Source: Mermis nigrescens
Taxonomy: Eukaryota; Nematoda; Enoplea; Mermithida; Mermithidae
NCBI GenBank assembly: GCA_036768485.1
Contig: JAVLUZ010000271.1
Span: 1,736,001 to 1,800,000 of the forward strand
DNA length: 64,000 nucleotides
Direction: 5' to 3'
This document shows positions 53,441 through 64,000 of this stretch, in pieces. The translations under genes and the position numbers were made by a program. The notes below the pieces were generated by a model, which saw only the letters and a list, made by a program, of their open reading frames with translations, searched no databases and had not been told where the DNA came from. How positions within the stretch are numbered: the first letter of the stretch is position 1; each line of letters starts with the position of its first letter.

Positions 53441-54586
53441 TTAATTCTTCAATCGTTTTTTCTTCGGATCTTTGTTCTGGATTTTATAATCGATGGTCGT
53501 CCGCATACGATATTCTTTATGCTGCAGCTCTACCCGCGGAAGCGACGGAAATTCTGCATGCAGCACGTTAACCCAGTAGTCGTAGAAACGGTGGTACTCT
53601 GGCGTCCAGTTGTAGTGGGGGCACTGATGAAAGTTCTTGTAGAAATCAGCGTGTACCCGGTCAATTAATCGGCTAAATTTCACTTCCGTCAAATCCGTCG
53701 TTATTAACGGAATAGGCGAGTTTTGGTGTGGCGTGATGGGAGTTGAGGTCGCTTGGGCTGGTTTCAAAGTCGCCGGTTTAGATCGGGGCCATACCCCTTC
53801 GTTGGGCCAGACTATTCCTGACCGTTGAATGTCGGCGCCGCGCTGGTCCATGAATGCGAATATGTCGAACGTGGCCAGAGCTTTGAAGGCGCAGCGAGCT
53901 TGGTTATCCAATGGTAGATTGAGCCGAAATAAGGATTGTAAAGTGGATTGAAGATTCAGCTCATTAATCTTTAGTTCCGCGAGTAATAATGGGTTTTGGG
54001 ATCGGAGTTTTACTAGTACATCCATCAAATAAAGTTCGGGGCGCCAGTCGCGTAGCAGAAAATCAGTGCTATTTAGGGTACAGTCGTCATAAGTCACAAT
54101 GAGAAACTCGGTGTTTCTCAGTAGCAGTTGGACAGTTTCTGGAACTCCTCCAAATTCCCTTACATCAAACAAAACTACAAGCCCATCGGGTCGGGCGAGG
54201 CCAAAAATTTCAACGTACGGGGTGTTACAGTCACTTTCATTGGTGGTGCTTTTCAGTTCGGCAATAGCTAAAGTTTTTGGCACGTGGGGGTCGGATTTTA
54301 AGAGATAAGTCGCTTGTTCGGGGGTACAGTCGTGTGGCACATAAAAGCAGCGGTAGTGGCCTGGGAATCGATGGAGTCGTTTCAGCCAATTATTAGCAAT
54401 TAATAACGGAACTCTGGGCTGGGGAGGGCTAGCAGTTACTATCGGGGCTCTGGGTTGAGGAGTTTTGCGTCCGTCCTTCCAATTTTCGCGGCCTTCTCCA
54501 CTGGCGTTTGAGGCTGCCAATGATTTTGCAGTGGCGGATGAGCCAGCTGAGGAGTGCCTTGATCGTGAAGGGGTAGCTGAGGACAT
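53441..54586 (-). CDS. Accessory ORF with possible DEDD-nuclease-like core
   Basis: The 381-residue intact frame lies just inside the LTR. A low-complexity Ser/Ala/Pro-rich N-terminus (about 60 residues) precedes a globular core. The core order (LAIAELKSTTNES, YVEIFGLARPDGLVVLFDVR, EFLIVTYDDCTLN, CAFKALATFDIFAF) resembles the strand and helix pattern of DEDD 3'-5' exonucleases, but the first acidic pair is replaced by A-E, so catalysis is doubtful. The C-terminus is basic (KKKRLKN). Neither Gag nor envelope hallmarks are seen. The clean 381 codons in a damaged element argue for a recently functional protein. Confidence 0.5.
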   Translation of the reverse strand: MSSATPSRSRHSSAGSSATAKSLAASNASGEGRENWKDGRKTPQPRAPIVTASPPQPRVPLLIANNWLKRLHRFPGHYRCFYVPHDCTPEQATYLLKSDPHVPKTLAIAELKSTTNESDCNTPYVEIFGLARPDGLVVLFDVREFGGVPETVQLLLRNTEFLIVTYDDCTLNSTDFLLRDWRPELYLMDVLVKLRSQNPLLLAELKINELNLQSTLQSLFRLNLPLDNQARCAFKALATFDIFAFMDQRGADIQRSGIVWPNEGVWPRSKPATLKPAQATSTPITPHQNSPIPLITTDLTEVKFSRLIDRVHADFYKNFHQCPHYNWTPEYHRFYDYWVNVLHAEFPSLPRVELQHKEYRMRTTIDYKIQNKDPKKKRLKN

Positions 54587-54755
54587 CTAAAGAATGGGAG
54601 AGCATTTGAGGCAGGAGTACACTTAGTTGGTCGCATGAGTCATAAGAAAATATTTTAAGCTAGATATGTGTTTCACATTCTAAAAGGGTGCACAGTGTAT
54701 AAAATCACAAATCAGATTGGATGGAGTGAACTTAATTGAAAAATTAGGTCCGTTC

Positions 54756-54971
54756 TCACCTGTCCTTATTAATCAGTTTGATTTCCGGTCTTGGTTTCAA
54801 AAATTTGAGTTTCAAATAGTCAACCTCCCGTTTCAGCTTTTTGAAGCGTAACTGTAGATCTAAATAGCGAAATTCACGGAGTGGGTCTGAACCTGGTCGG
54901 GGACGTTTGGATGTTGAATTCGATTCTTGGTCTTGGGCAGGTTGCTGGTCACTCCGTACGTTGTTACTCAT
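54756..54971 (-). CDS. Small ORF with coiled-coil potential (hypothetical)
   Basis: The 71-residue protein has a polar N-terminus with a basic patch (SKRPRPGSD), then YLDLQLRFKKLKREVDYLKL, a heptad-like leucine and charge pattern. It ends KLINKDR. The family is unknown. It lies between the 53441 ORF and the 55350 ORF in the same orientation. Confidence 0.35.
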   Translation of the reverse strand: MSNNVRSDQQPAQDQESNSTSKRPRPGSDPLREFRYLDLQLRFKKLKREVDYLKLKFLKPRPEIKLINKDR

Positions 54972-55349
54972 GGAACTTAAATGATTTTTAATAAGTTTTT
55001 AATAAATTTTGTACAAACGGGCTCAAAGTGTATCATTTAACATACAAGATTTTGATTTGGGGGTAATACGAGCTAATTCAAGTCAATTAATATTAAAAGC
55101 ATAATAATTTACATCTTGCTATGTAGGTCGTATGTATGAGGGGACATAGTGTCTGATTTATGGGTTACTTTCCCTTCCCCCTTAGGCGGTGCGGTATTGG
55201 GGTGGTTGGGGGTTTTTCTTGCGGGTAGTACTTAGGGAGGGATGTACAGGACTAGCAATTAGCGTATTAGTTTACTCATGAGGCAAATTACTAACAGTTG
55301 AATGTACAAAACCGCGATATATCTCATAGTGGGGGAGGGGTAATCAGTG

Positions 55350-55580
55350 TCAGTCTTCTCTTTTTCCTTCATTAAAAATCTGGAGTAAATTTGAATAAAA
55401 ATTGTTGAAGAATATTTCGCGCTGCAATTCATGGATTCTGCGCGCCCAGTCATCAAAATCAAGGTCGGGTTCAGGTGATGGACTTGTGGGGGGTTCGGGT
55501 TGCTGGTTTTGTTCTTGCGGGTGCTCTGACGCGGTCAGCTGTGAGGCTTGGTTCTGTGGCGGTTGGGTATTTTCGGACAT
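55350..55580 (-). CDS. Small proline/glutamine-rich ORF (hypothetical)
   Basis: The 76-residue protein has a Pro/Gln/Glu-rich N-terminus (QPEPPTSPSPEPDLDFDDW), followed by a short helical segment (IHELQREIFFNNFYSNLLQI). No recognised domain is seen. It is the first ORF after integrase on the minus strand. Confidence 0.35.
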   Translation of the reverse strand: MSENTQPPQNQASQLTASEHPQEQNQQPEPPTSPSPEPDLDFDDWARRIHELQREIFFNNFYSNLLQIFNEGKRED

Positions 55581-55923
55581 TTTCTGAAAAGGTGCTGTCT
55601 ATTTCAAACATGCCCAGAAAAATAATAAAAGTTTAGCACAATGTATAAGTTTCAGTGCTGGGATTGGGACAGGTAGTGTTAGGATCCCCGGGAGAAAGAG
55701 AGGTTCCACCCTCGAGTGATTTAAAATGGTATACTTCAATGTATGTGAAACGCTTAAACGCGTTATAGGCATGCGATAAATTAAAATAATGGCAGGGGGA
55801 ATAGTGCTTGATTAATCAGTTTGAGAAGTCGGATAAGTTTTTCTCTCTCTCTTTTTTTTGTGAAAAATGTTATAGATAATATGATTTTAACTAATTAAAC
55901 GCATCAAGATTATGTCTGGAGAA

Positions 55924-57340
55924 TTAATGCGTTGTGCTCCGAAGGTTATATGGGTGGGTGGACGCAGATGGGGACCCTGGTGCCTGACCATTGCAACCAC
56001 TCGTTTTGCTTTGGTTTGGGGGCAGTCGGGTCATAGGTTCCTGTTGATTTTGGGTTGCGGGCTTATACATTTTTGTCCGATTAACATGTATGGGGCCCAA
56101 TTTATCCTTCCCATCCAGTGATTCTACAATAAGGGTTGGAGTTTTGATAGATTTTATCCGAAAAGGTCCATTCCACTGGTGCATAAGTTTATGTGTTTTA
56201 CCCTGGGGTGTGCTAGGGTTGAAAATCATAATAAGATCTCCGATTTTATAGTCTACATTTTTCACCTTTTTATCGTAATAAGTTTTCTGAGTTTCTTGTG
56301 CTTGACGAATGTTTTCCCGGGCAAGAGTCCAAGATTGTGTTAAATAGCTTTTAAAATCTATTATGTAATCGTCTAGGTCGATCATATATCGAGAATTTTC
56401 GAAATTTAGGGCAGCGTCAATGGGGAGTCTAGGAATCCTTCCATAGAGAAGCTCAAAAGGGGAAAATTTAGTACTTATTTGTTGTGTCGAGTTATAAGCG
56501 AAAGTAACATAGGGAAGGACGTCATCCCAATCCCGCTGATTATAGCTGACATACATGGAGAGCATATTTGCTAAAGTGTGATTAAATTTCTCTACTAGTC
56601 CGTCAGTTTGGGGATGATAGGGTGTAGTGTTAATCTTTTTGGTGTCACAAAGAGCGCATATTTCATGAACAAGATTGGACATATAGTTCGTTCCTTTATC
56701 AGAAAGTAATTGTTTTGGGGCTGAATGACGGCATAAAATACCTTCTACGAATTTTTGGGCAGTCGTTTTAGCAGTACAGTCAGAAATAGCGAAGCATTCA
56801 ACCCATTTTGTTAAGTAATCAGTGAAAACAATAATATATTTATTACCATTATGAGTGAGAGGGAGGGGTCCGAGAATATCAGTCGCTACTCGATCAAAAG
56901 GACCTTCAACGGGCAGGGGGCAGAGAGCAGCCCGTGTTTTGTGAGTGGGTGATTTGCGGGTTGCGCATCCTAAGCATTCCATACAGTGTCTTTTTATGTC
57001 ATTTATCATCCCTTCCCAGAAATATTTTTCGACGGATACGCTGATAAGTTTTTTCAAATCCAAAATGGCCTGACAAAAGATCATCATGATAAGATTCTAG
57101 TATCTCTTGACGTAGTGAAAGTGGGATGACAATGGCATTTTCACCCCTGTTTTTGTTTAGCTGTCTAAATAAACACTTATCTATCAAGCAGTAGAGTTTA
57201 GTTTTTGACAAAATTGAGTTCTGGAAAGTGGGGTCAATGGGTAGGATTCCATTTTCTAAATAGTCAATAATGGGCATCAGGTCAGTATCTTTTCGTTGTT
57301 CGCTTATAATTCGTGGATCTTCAGTGTAGATATTTGCCAC
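55924..57340 (-). pseudogene. Gypsy-type integrase (one frameshift)
   Basis: The zinc-binding N-domain is split by a shift near 57030: His pair YHDDLLSGHFGFEKT in one frame and Cys pair CMECLGCATRK in the next. The catalytic core in the long frame shows VATDILGPLP (Asp), LLSDKGTNY (Asp) and DGLVEKFNHTL (Glu). The C-terminal region IGDLIMIFNPSTPQGKTHKL is followed by WNGPFRIKSI, the usual Gypsy GPY/F-like end. The shift lies in an A-run (CGAAAAATATTT), so it could be a sequencing error. The upstream part also holds the linker after RNase H. Confidence 0.88.
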
Positions 57341-57582
57341 AAAAAGTCGAGAAACAGCATCAGCATTCTTGTGCTTTTCTTGGGATTTATGGGTGAGAGT
57401 ATAGTTAAATTGTTGTAAAGTGATGTGCCATCGTTACATGAGTTACAATGCGAGATCTGTCGGCAAAAAGGTACTCTGTAGGGGTAACTCTGAACTGGGG
57501 CATGGTTCTCAGTGTTTATATGATGGCTGATAAGTGAAGTTCTCCCCAGATCTGTGCTCATGGTGTACAAAAATGGCATCAT
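57341..57582 (-). pseudogene. RT/RNase H remnant with large internal deletion
   Basis: The start of the RT domain (LISHHINTENHAPVQSYPYR) is followed within a few codons, in another frame, by the end of RNase H (RWHITLQQFNYTLTHKS, HKNADAVSRL). The whole catalytic RT and most of RNase H (usually several hundred codons) are absent. The junction lies near 57435-57470. Confidence 0.8.
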
Positions 57583-57819
57583 TTGACTGCAAAAACCTTG
57601 TTAAGATTAGCATTTCCTGGGGCCTTAAACCAGTATTAAGCTTTAACTTTGTTTTGATCTCTTCATTTAGACTTTGTGTGTTGGTATATGGTGGGAGGGT
57701 ATCTAAAGTCATGACTCGCGGAGTGGCTTGTGTAGTACCACTCGGAAAACCCGGTGGGTTGCTCCTGATAAGCATAGCATGCCCTAGTGTAGAATTTTTG
57801 TAAAGTTTCACATCCTTAG

Positions 57820-58515
57820 TCAATGGATTAAGAATCTGAATAGGGATGTGGTTACACACTGCTTTACAGAGGCTGGGGTATAGAGTGACTCCGGTACGTT
57901 GGGAAAATGAGGCAAAAGGTTCAAATTTATGTAGTCATTAGAATTATTTTCATTCACTAATTGTTCTGACGGATGACCAAGTATGTCCATTACTGAGCGG
58001 GCGGGTACAGTAATACTTTTACACATTTTGATCGTGACTTTTTGGGGCTCTTCGTTGTACACATTACACACAAAATTTATGGGTTCTCCACCAAGGGACA
58101 AAATTTTAGAGCCGAAATCGAAGAGGATAGTCTGATATTGGGCTAGAATGTCTATGCCGAGAATTAAGTCAGATGCGCCTTCTTCAATTACGTAGAAAGT
58201 AGTCCTTTTTTGTCGTCCATTTAAGATAATTTCAAGATAAACAGTTCCAAGGACGGGTAAGTCATGATCGCCTACTCCCCGGATAATTCCATCAGCCGGC
58301 CGTGTAGTGGTGGGACAGAGCCCTATTCGACACAAGGTTCGTTTGAAAATGACCAAAACAGTTGCTCCCGTATCTACAATTGCTCGCAGATGGTGTCCGT
58401 TTATATAAACATTTATCGTGGGAGAATGGCGAAAGTCATTATCTAAGTGAGTTACCAAAACAGTCTTTTTAGGAGTAATTCGTTGAATTTTCAAAAGTTT
58501 GGGGACCGGTTTCAT
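57820..58515 (-). CDS. Retropepsin-like aspartic protease domain 2
   Basis: The 231-residue frame has LRAIVDTGATVLVI (catalytic DTG) and SDLILGIDILAQY (the second conserved ILG-x-D block), the standard retroviral-type protease layout. It precedes the pol remnant and continues into linker sequence. An intact protease immediately after another protease domain is unusual. Confidence 0.8.
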   Translation of the reverse strand: MKPVPKLLKIQRITPKKTVLVTHLDNDFRHSPTINVYINGHHLRAIVDTGATVLVIFKRTLCRIGLCPTTTRPADGIIRGVGDHDLPVLGTVYLEIILNGRQKRTTFYVIEEGASDLILGIDILAQYQTILFDFGSKILSLGGEPINFVCNVYNEEPQKVTIKMCKSITVPARSVMDILGHPSEQLVNENNSNDYINLNLLPHFPNVPESLYTPASVKQCVTTSLFRFLIH

Positions 58516-58536
58516 TGCTTCAAGTGATAATAGGTC

Positions 58537-59086
58537 TTAACTGAATCTACCTTCCTGCCAGGGCAATTTCACCTCGTTAGTCACAAATGGGATGATATAG
58601 CCATTAATTGCTATAGTACGATTACTTATGTTTAAAATCACATCATTAAGTAAGCTTAGTGCATCACATCCAAGTATACAATCAATATTATTCTGAGTCA
58701 TAGTTATTAAATCGGATATAAGAAAGTTAATCGGAATACAATGGGCAGCTACGGTAATCATCAATTTCATACAACTATTAATCTCTATTTTGAGTCCAGT
58801 GGAAGTGACTAGGGGTGGCGGTAATGGGTTTTTGGGGTTTTGGGGTGGTTGAGGAGCGGGTCCAAAAAAGGTGTTCGAATAATCATTTACTTATGACCGA
58901 GACCTCAGATCCAGAGTCAAATATTGTGGGAATTTTTTTGCTTGAAATTCTGATCAATATTTTAGGGACAATAAAAGTTGAGTAGATATTCTGATTTTTG
59001 TTTACTCGTTTTTGTAAAAGGAGTCCAAGAATAGTTGGTCTCAATTTCTTATTTTTACGGATAGGTTTTAAATTAGTGCGGCCCAT
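58537..59086 (-). pseudogene. Retropepsin-like aspartic protease domain 1 (frameshifted)
   Basis: Two frames together make a second protease: IPTIFDSGSEVSVISK (active-site DSG) at 59086-58883 and NIDCILGCDALSLL in 58770-58537. It sits between the envelope-like ORF and protease domain 2. DSG is an accepted variant of DTG. A frame break around 58800-58880 separates the halves. Confidence 0.65.
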
Positions 59087-60013
59087 GGGAGCCTGGGAGG
59101 GGATAGGTGCATTCAGGTTCGCTTAGTTCCGTACCTACTTCAGATACCATATGCTTAAGAGCTAATTTCTGTGATCGGTGTCGCCAGTATTTTTTAAAAG
59201 TGAGCAGCCCAACATAAATAATGGCTATGAATAGAAGTACAATAATCACAATTAGAAAAAGATTAATTACTGCTTGATAAAGGCCACTAAGCAAATGAGT
59301 GAGTGTGTTCGAGGCCCCAATAGCAGTTTTGTCGACCAAATGTTCAAATTTTTGTTGGCCAAAATCAAGAGCATTAGTTATGGCAGTTCCGGTCCCAGAC
59401 AGGATTTGATAAACTAGCGAGGGATTTTCAGATAATTGGGATGTATATTTCATAATACGATCAATTTTCTGTTCTAATTCATGGGTTCCTGTTTCATCAT
59501 TAAAAGTAGTCATAGAATTGTGAAACAAAGTGGGAGAGTCAAAAGTAAAGGGGGTCCAATTACCAGCCCAGACGAGCTGAATGGGGGTTTGTGCAACGTG
59601 AGTGGCGCCCTGGAATGTATAATAGTTTTCTTTATCGTAGTATATGCTCTGTATTCTCTTATCACACGGTATCATACGAGAAAACATAGTGAGATCAGTG
59701 CCCCCAGGAGAAACAAAAAATTTCTGGGTCCCGACTTCAACAGGGAGGTCAGCATAACAGTTCTCGTTCACTTTATGGTCCCAGTAAATTTTAGTAGTAT
59801 TAAGTTGTTGACATTGCCATATCATAAGGACATCCCCAGCAAAGACAGCGTGGATGTCAGTTCGCTTGAGTAAAATCCTAGCACCGGCGGTTGGGTCAAT
59901 GTGCAAAATTTGCTTAATAGTGTCTAATTGGCATTGTGCAGATTTACATAACTCAATCCAAACATTTTTGAAGCTTTTTGTTCGATTTGTAAAATTTGCT
60001 GTTCCAAATACTG
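59073..60013 (-). CDS. Envelope-like transmembrane protein (partial)
   Basis: This open frame enters from the gap. The long ectodomain-like part contains several cysteines and is followed by a helical stretch (HELEQKIDRIMKYTSQL), then one strong transmembrane segment (NLFLIVIIVLLFIAIIYVG) near the C-terminus and a basic-start cytoplasmic tail (KKYWRHRSQKL). This is the layout of a retroelement envelope glycoprotein. The N-terminus, signal peptide and any cleavage site are hidden by the gap. Its position upstream of protease is abnormal, since env normally follows pol. Family not assigned. Confidence 0.55.
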
Positions 60014-60113
60014 NNNNNNNNNNNNNNNNNNNNNNNNNNNNNNNNNNNNNNNNNNNNNNNNNNNNNNNNNNNNNNNNNNNNNNNNNNNNNNNNNNNNNNN
60101 NNNNNNNNNNNNN
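60014..60113. other. Assembly gap (100 N)
   Basis: A run of 100 unknown bases inside the envelope-like ORF. The sequence right of it shows no LTR, so the left part of the retroelement is missing or misplaced. Confidence 0.99.
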
Positions 60114-60239
60114 CAACTATAATTTCTTGCACTTTTTCCCCAATGAGTTAAGTAAATGTAGTAATTTTTTAATGATAAAATTGTATGCCTTTCTAACAAA
60201 ATAATGCGCTCTTTCGATGTTTTTATGCATTATCTTATC
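60114..60239. other. Short unassigned flank
   Basis: A+T-rich sequence between the gap and R1 copy 2; nothing recognised. Confidence 0.3.
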
Positions 60240-63100
60240 TGTTAAAATATTCTGGCAGAAAGAGGGAGCGGCCTCCTCCCCTCTAACACGGCTCTGAACA
60301 AAAACCGGACAAAAAACGTATTTTTCTACTATTCACCACATTGTTAAGTTTAAAAAAAATCTGAAAACTCCTATCGAGTGTAAAAGAAATTCTAGTTTGG
60401 GTCAATTTGTAGCCTTTAAGTCGTAGTGCGTCTGTGCATGGGAAACTTCTCGTTCCGCAGAATATTTGGAGATATTGCTCAATCAAAAAAGGGAAGAAAT
60501 GTGGTTTATTTGCCCTATGCTCTACACCCATGATTTCTGAACTTTACATATTTCGTTTTTTAAACGCAATTAGCTAGGACGTGTAGTCCTTAAAAGGTAC
60601 TTCATATCTATTTTATTCAATTTGTCCCGCTTGTAATGGAGAAGATGGCGGAGAAATCTGAGATCAAAACCTCGTTTTTTACACCTTTCGCTAGAGTGGA
60701 AAGTTGCAAAACTGAATTGTATAATACGCGTCAATCGCTTCTTCAAGACTTGTAATTTTTCACAATATTTATAAACAGCACGCTTTAAAATAGGATGAAA
60801 TATGCCAGGATAACGATTTATATACTTTATTCACCCTTTTTGCGGTAATAACTTAACTTTATAAACTTTTCAGTCATGTTTTTCCAATGTTTTTGGAACT
60901 TTTATGCATTTTGTTTGTTGGGTTTTTAAATAATCACCTGTTTTCTTTACTAAAAGTTAGTGAGATAAGCAGCTTGTTTATCGAGCAACTTCACATGTCC
61001 ATTAATATATAATCGTAGACAGCAATTCTCAAATTGATCTAGAGAACATTCGAAGAGCTTAACATGGCAATTTCTTATTTTTATTCTGGTATTTGCAACT
61101 TACGCGTGTTTAGTTTCGGTGGATTATAGTTAGCGCATCACCGCGTATACCTATAATATACTTGGATACCCTATGAAGCAACTTCCCTATTATGGCAACA
61201 CTGGGACATTTTTGGAGAGGTGCAGTTGCTTTTAAACATGCGTATTTAGAATATCAGCTGCTTATGTTATTTTTTGTATTTCTTTACACTCAATGCGGTG
61301 CTCGGAATGAACGTGAAAGCTTTTTACGAGTAAGGATATAACATAAAATTTTTTTGAAAGTTTTCGAGGACAATTTTTTAGACAATTAAGCGTAAAGGCC
61401 TTATGTAATATAATCTTATAGAATTATAGAAAATTAAATTCTCTAAAAACGCTAAATCTTTGTTTTTTTGAATATTGTTTTACTTTTTGAGTGAGAGTGT
61501 AAAGAGTGTAAAAAAATCTGAGGTTGTAAAGACAGATTTTAGTCGTGATTTCCGTATTATTTCTGTCTGCTAAGAAATCTACTCATAATTCCTAAAGATT
61601 TTTTTTAACAGACATGTACTGCGACTCAACGGCTACTTCCTATATACTCAGCAAATTTTTTTTACACTCAATACGGAGTTAGATATTGGGGTTTAAACTT
61701 CACACTCTATTGGAGGGTTTAAAAAACAGGATTTGTCTCAGATTTCTCAGCCAATTTTTCCACTAAGTATGGACAAGTTTATTAGAAAAAAAATGAAGTT
61801 CGGGTCTCAATGCCTGCATCCTTGCAGCGAATTGCTTTTAAAAAACGCAATATTGAGTTATCTCTGGAGGTGTGAAGTTCGAAATCAGATGTTAACAATG
61901 TGGGGTAAAAAACACGTCTTCTTTTCTTATCTTTTTCGATTGGTCGATGTCTCAAATAGGATGTAGAACAAAAGTTTCTGTCAGACAAAGGTACTAGTTG
62001 GCTTCAGATTATTAAAATTTACACCTCACTGGTGCACAAAAAACACGTTTATTACCTTTTTTCAGTTTGCCATCTTCGCCGGTTGTAAACCAAGACGGGC
62101 AAAGTGTACTAAAAATTAAGTACGCTTTAAAGGTTACACATTGGACATTGACGCGTTTCTTTAAACTCACTATCTAGGTTAGGTGTATAGGTGTAAAGTC
62201 AAAACCTTGGTATAAAAAACACGTTTTTTGCCGATTTTTTCGTCAGCCAACTTCTTCGATTATGAATCGAATTATGCGAACTATTCTAAAAATGCTTTGT
62301 GCTTAAGATTAACAGATTCTATTGAATGAATGAGTTTACACTGAATGGAGGTGTAAACTACTAAACACTAATGGTTTAGCTGCTCCCAGAGTTTTGTAGA
62401 GGGTCAATTCCTTTGTAAAATGTTATTCGAGACATCAGCATTACGAATCAGATTATCGATATTCTTAACACTCAGCTACTGTGTAAAGATTACACTGAAA
62501 ATAATTTTAGCTACAGAACATAGCCGAAGGCTAAGTTTTTCCAAATTCTTCGAAATATAAGGATTCTCCGTACTATCAGGATTAGGAACTCATCATCGAT
62601 TTCCTTTTACACCCTCTATAAACTACACACTTGAGTTTAACTTCAGGTCCAGAGCTTATAGGCTGTACAAGTTGCAGTTGTTTACGCAAACTGTTCTGCG
62701 AAAGAAACTCAAATTTGCTTTCAAAAATCGTATTATCTGTCACATCATAATTATGAATCATGAAAGAAGTCTTGTTTGCAATGTAGATGCTGATGAGAAT
62801 AAACTATTTTGTTTCCTTTCTTCTAAGTATTATATTTTATTGGGCAAGTTACCTATGATTTTATTGATCAATCTCACTCGAATCATTCTAATTAAAAGTG
62901 GAGCACTAGCAAAGAAAAATGTTCCGATGGAACAAAAAAGGACAAAATATACTCGGAATAGCGGATTATTAAAAAAATATAAAAGGTGCAGACTAGGTAA
63001 AAGTCATCTCTGCGCGCAAAAACTCATAAAAATCTGCCAGAAATCAGGGCCCGATTTCAATATGCAGGCGTTTGAGCCCGACTTAATGCTAAGCGTAGCT
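60240..63100. repeat. Degenerate repeat R1, copy 2
   Basis: This shares blocks with 1-2342: GTTCCGCAGAATATTTGGAG (copy 1 GTTCGGCAAAATATTTGTGA), the tandem words CAGCATTACGAATCAGATTA near 62440 and TATCAGGATTAGGAACTC near 62576, and GTTCCGATGGAACAAAAAAG near 62920. It lacks the miniature element present in copy 1. TTTACAC/GTGTAAA heptamers are very frequent in both copies. The open frames at 61733 and 62672 are not convincing genes. Confidence 0.55.
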
Positions 63101-64000
63101 TAAGTCTGACTTATCGGTTTCAATCAAGTACGATTTAAGCCAGGCTTAAACCACAACCCAGGATCAACCTGATTTCTCAGATTTAAGCAAGGCTCTAGGC
63201 TGGCTTGGGCCTCAGCTCAACCCTCCTTTTACCATCATGTTTTTGCAGTCGAAGTGCACCTTCATAGCAAAGCCTCCTAGTCCATATTAAGCTACACCAT
63301 CTTTACATGCTGTCACAGTTCCTCCTTTCATTTCGTACAATTTTTTATGTTCTTTCGAAATATGTATGTTATTTCTTGTAAATATTATTTTTCAAAGAGA
63401 TACAACTAAAAAACTATAACAATGCATAAGAATAAGCACCTACTTGATATCCATGCAAAAACAAGAAAAATTAGATATCTGTAGCTTTAAACACAACCAG
63501 GAGTTACATTTGAAATGCTGGAAAGGAATGAACCACTAAATTTTTTATGATAACTCCATTTTCCTATTTTGACTTTTTGTGATATCACTGTAAATAGGCC
63601 TAAAAATGCTTATATTTTACTACTCTATAACTCCTCATCAAGCTGAATCATTAAAAACGATATAACTGGAGTCAAAACGAGGCTAAACTTAGTTTTGGAC
63701 ACAAGGATAAAAAGTACAGAAAAAAATGCCAATAAGTATTCATGATGCCTCCGGCATAGGGCACGGCAAACGGAGGGCTGAGCCTGTCTTGGTTAAACCA
63801 GTCCAAATAAAAAGTTCAGGCTTACCTAGTTCAAAAATCTGTGTTCAAAAGTATGAAGAAGTTGCGACTGCTGCAGGGCGGTCATATGTCCATCTGCCGA
63901 TGATTTATCATAACAGTTTACTTGTTTCTCTAAAGAATCAAATGAGTTTAATTGGAAAATGAACGAGCCGTACTGTAACGACTGTAAAGAAAATGATGAA
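63101..64000. other. Unassigned sequence, possible miniature element at the start
   Basis: 63045-63215 contains GGGCCCGATTTCAATATGC and clustered TTTAAGCC/GGCTTAAA inverted words that may be a diverged foldback element, but the ends are unclear. An open frame at 63726-63962 (MPISIHDASGIGHG) has no recognised family. No firm gene is seen. Confidence 0.3.

Larger units (their letters stand above)
52512..60013 (-). mobile_element. Gypsy-type LTR retroelement with envelope-like ORF, 5' truncated
   Basis: On the minus strand the order is: envelope-like ORF, two retropepsin domains, remnant of RT start, deletion, RNase H end, integrase, three further ORFs, polypurine tract, LTR. The 5' LTR and any gag before the envelope-like ORF are missing or lie in the gap at 60014-60113. 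Gypsy-type affinity is inferred from integrase and the protease-RT-RNase H-integrase order. The element cannot be autonomous because most of RT is gone. Confidence 0.75.

Noticed and set aside
59481..59873. Plus-strand ORF opposite the envelope-like gene
   Set aside because: Antisense shadow; the minus frame has the transmembrane and tail features.

Overview
The window is a gene-poor, A+T-rich nuclear scaffold, most likely from an invertebrate animal, built almost entirely of nested mobile DNA. The signs are spliceosomal-type splice sites, a Maverick/Polinton, a DIRS-type tyrosine-recombinase retrotransposon, an LTR retroelement with an envelope-like gene, and many hAT-like and mariner-like miniature elements. 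No host gene, rRNA or tRNA was recognised. There are two 100-base assembly gaps (6617-6716 and 60014-60113). The species cannot be named from the sequence.

Layout. 1-6.6 kb: a degenerate repeat (R1) split by a 2.4-kb non-autonomous hAT-like element that itself carries a second hAT-like element. 6.7-15.8 kb: a DIRS-type element with two near-identical tandem gag/RT/RNase H blocks, then one tyrosine recombinase. 15.8-18.4 kb: unassigned. 18.4-37.2 kb: old, broken Polinton material, interrupted by another copy of the 2.4-kb element, an (AT)n tract, a nest of transposons, and a 3.9-kb mini-element with Polinton-like terminal inverted repeats (TIRs) that contains a pogo/Tigger-type transposase relic. 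37.2-52.5 kb: a much better preserved Polinton. 52.5-60 kb: a minus-strand LTR retroelement that has lost its reverse transcriptase. 60.2-63.1 kb: a second R1 copy, then unassigned sequence.

The well-preserved Polinton has the expected kit: protein-primed-type DNA polymerase B with an OTU-like domain, chromodomain integrase, packaging ATPase, adenain-like protease, major capsid protein and a minor-capsid candidate. It also carries zinc-ribbon proteins, an HMG-box-like protein and, at its right end, a gene that closely matches TATA-binding protein (TBP). Most of its genes have their own TATAAAAG-like box 34-98 bases before the start codon, and two neighbours share a duplicated promoter-leader. 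The element therefore appears to bring its own TBP to a set of private TATA promoters, much as some large DNA viruses do. Two further TBP relics lie in the older copies.

A second unexplained gene, spliced and on the minus strand, lies at the right side of the Polinton. Its relics recur in the older Polinton and in the mini-element, with one splice donor at the same codon position in two copies. Many reading frames here are broken by single-base length changes, often in homopolymers, so some apparent pseudogenes may be assembly errors.
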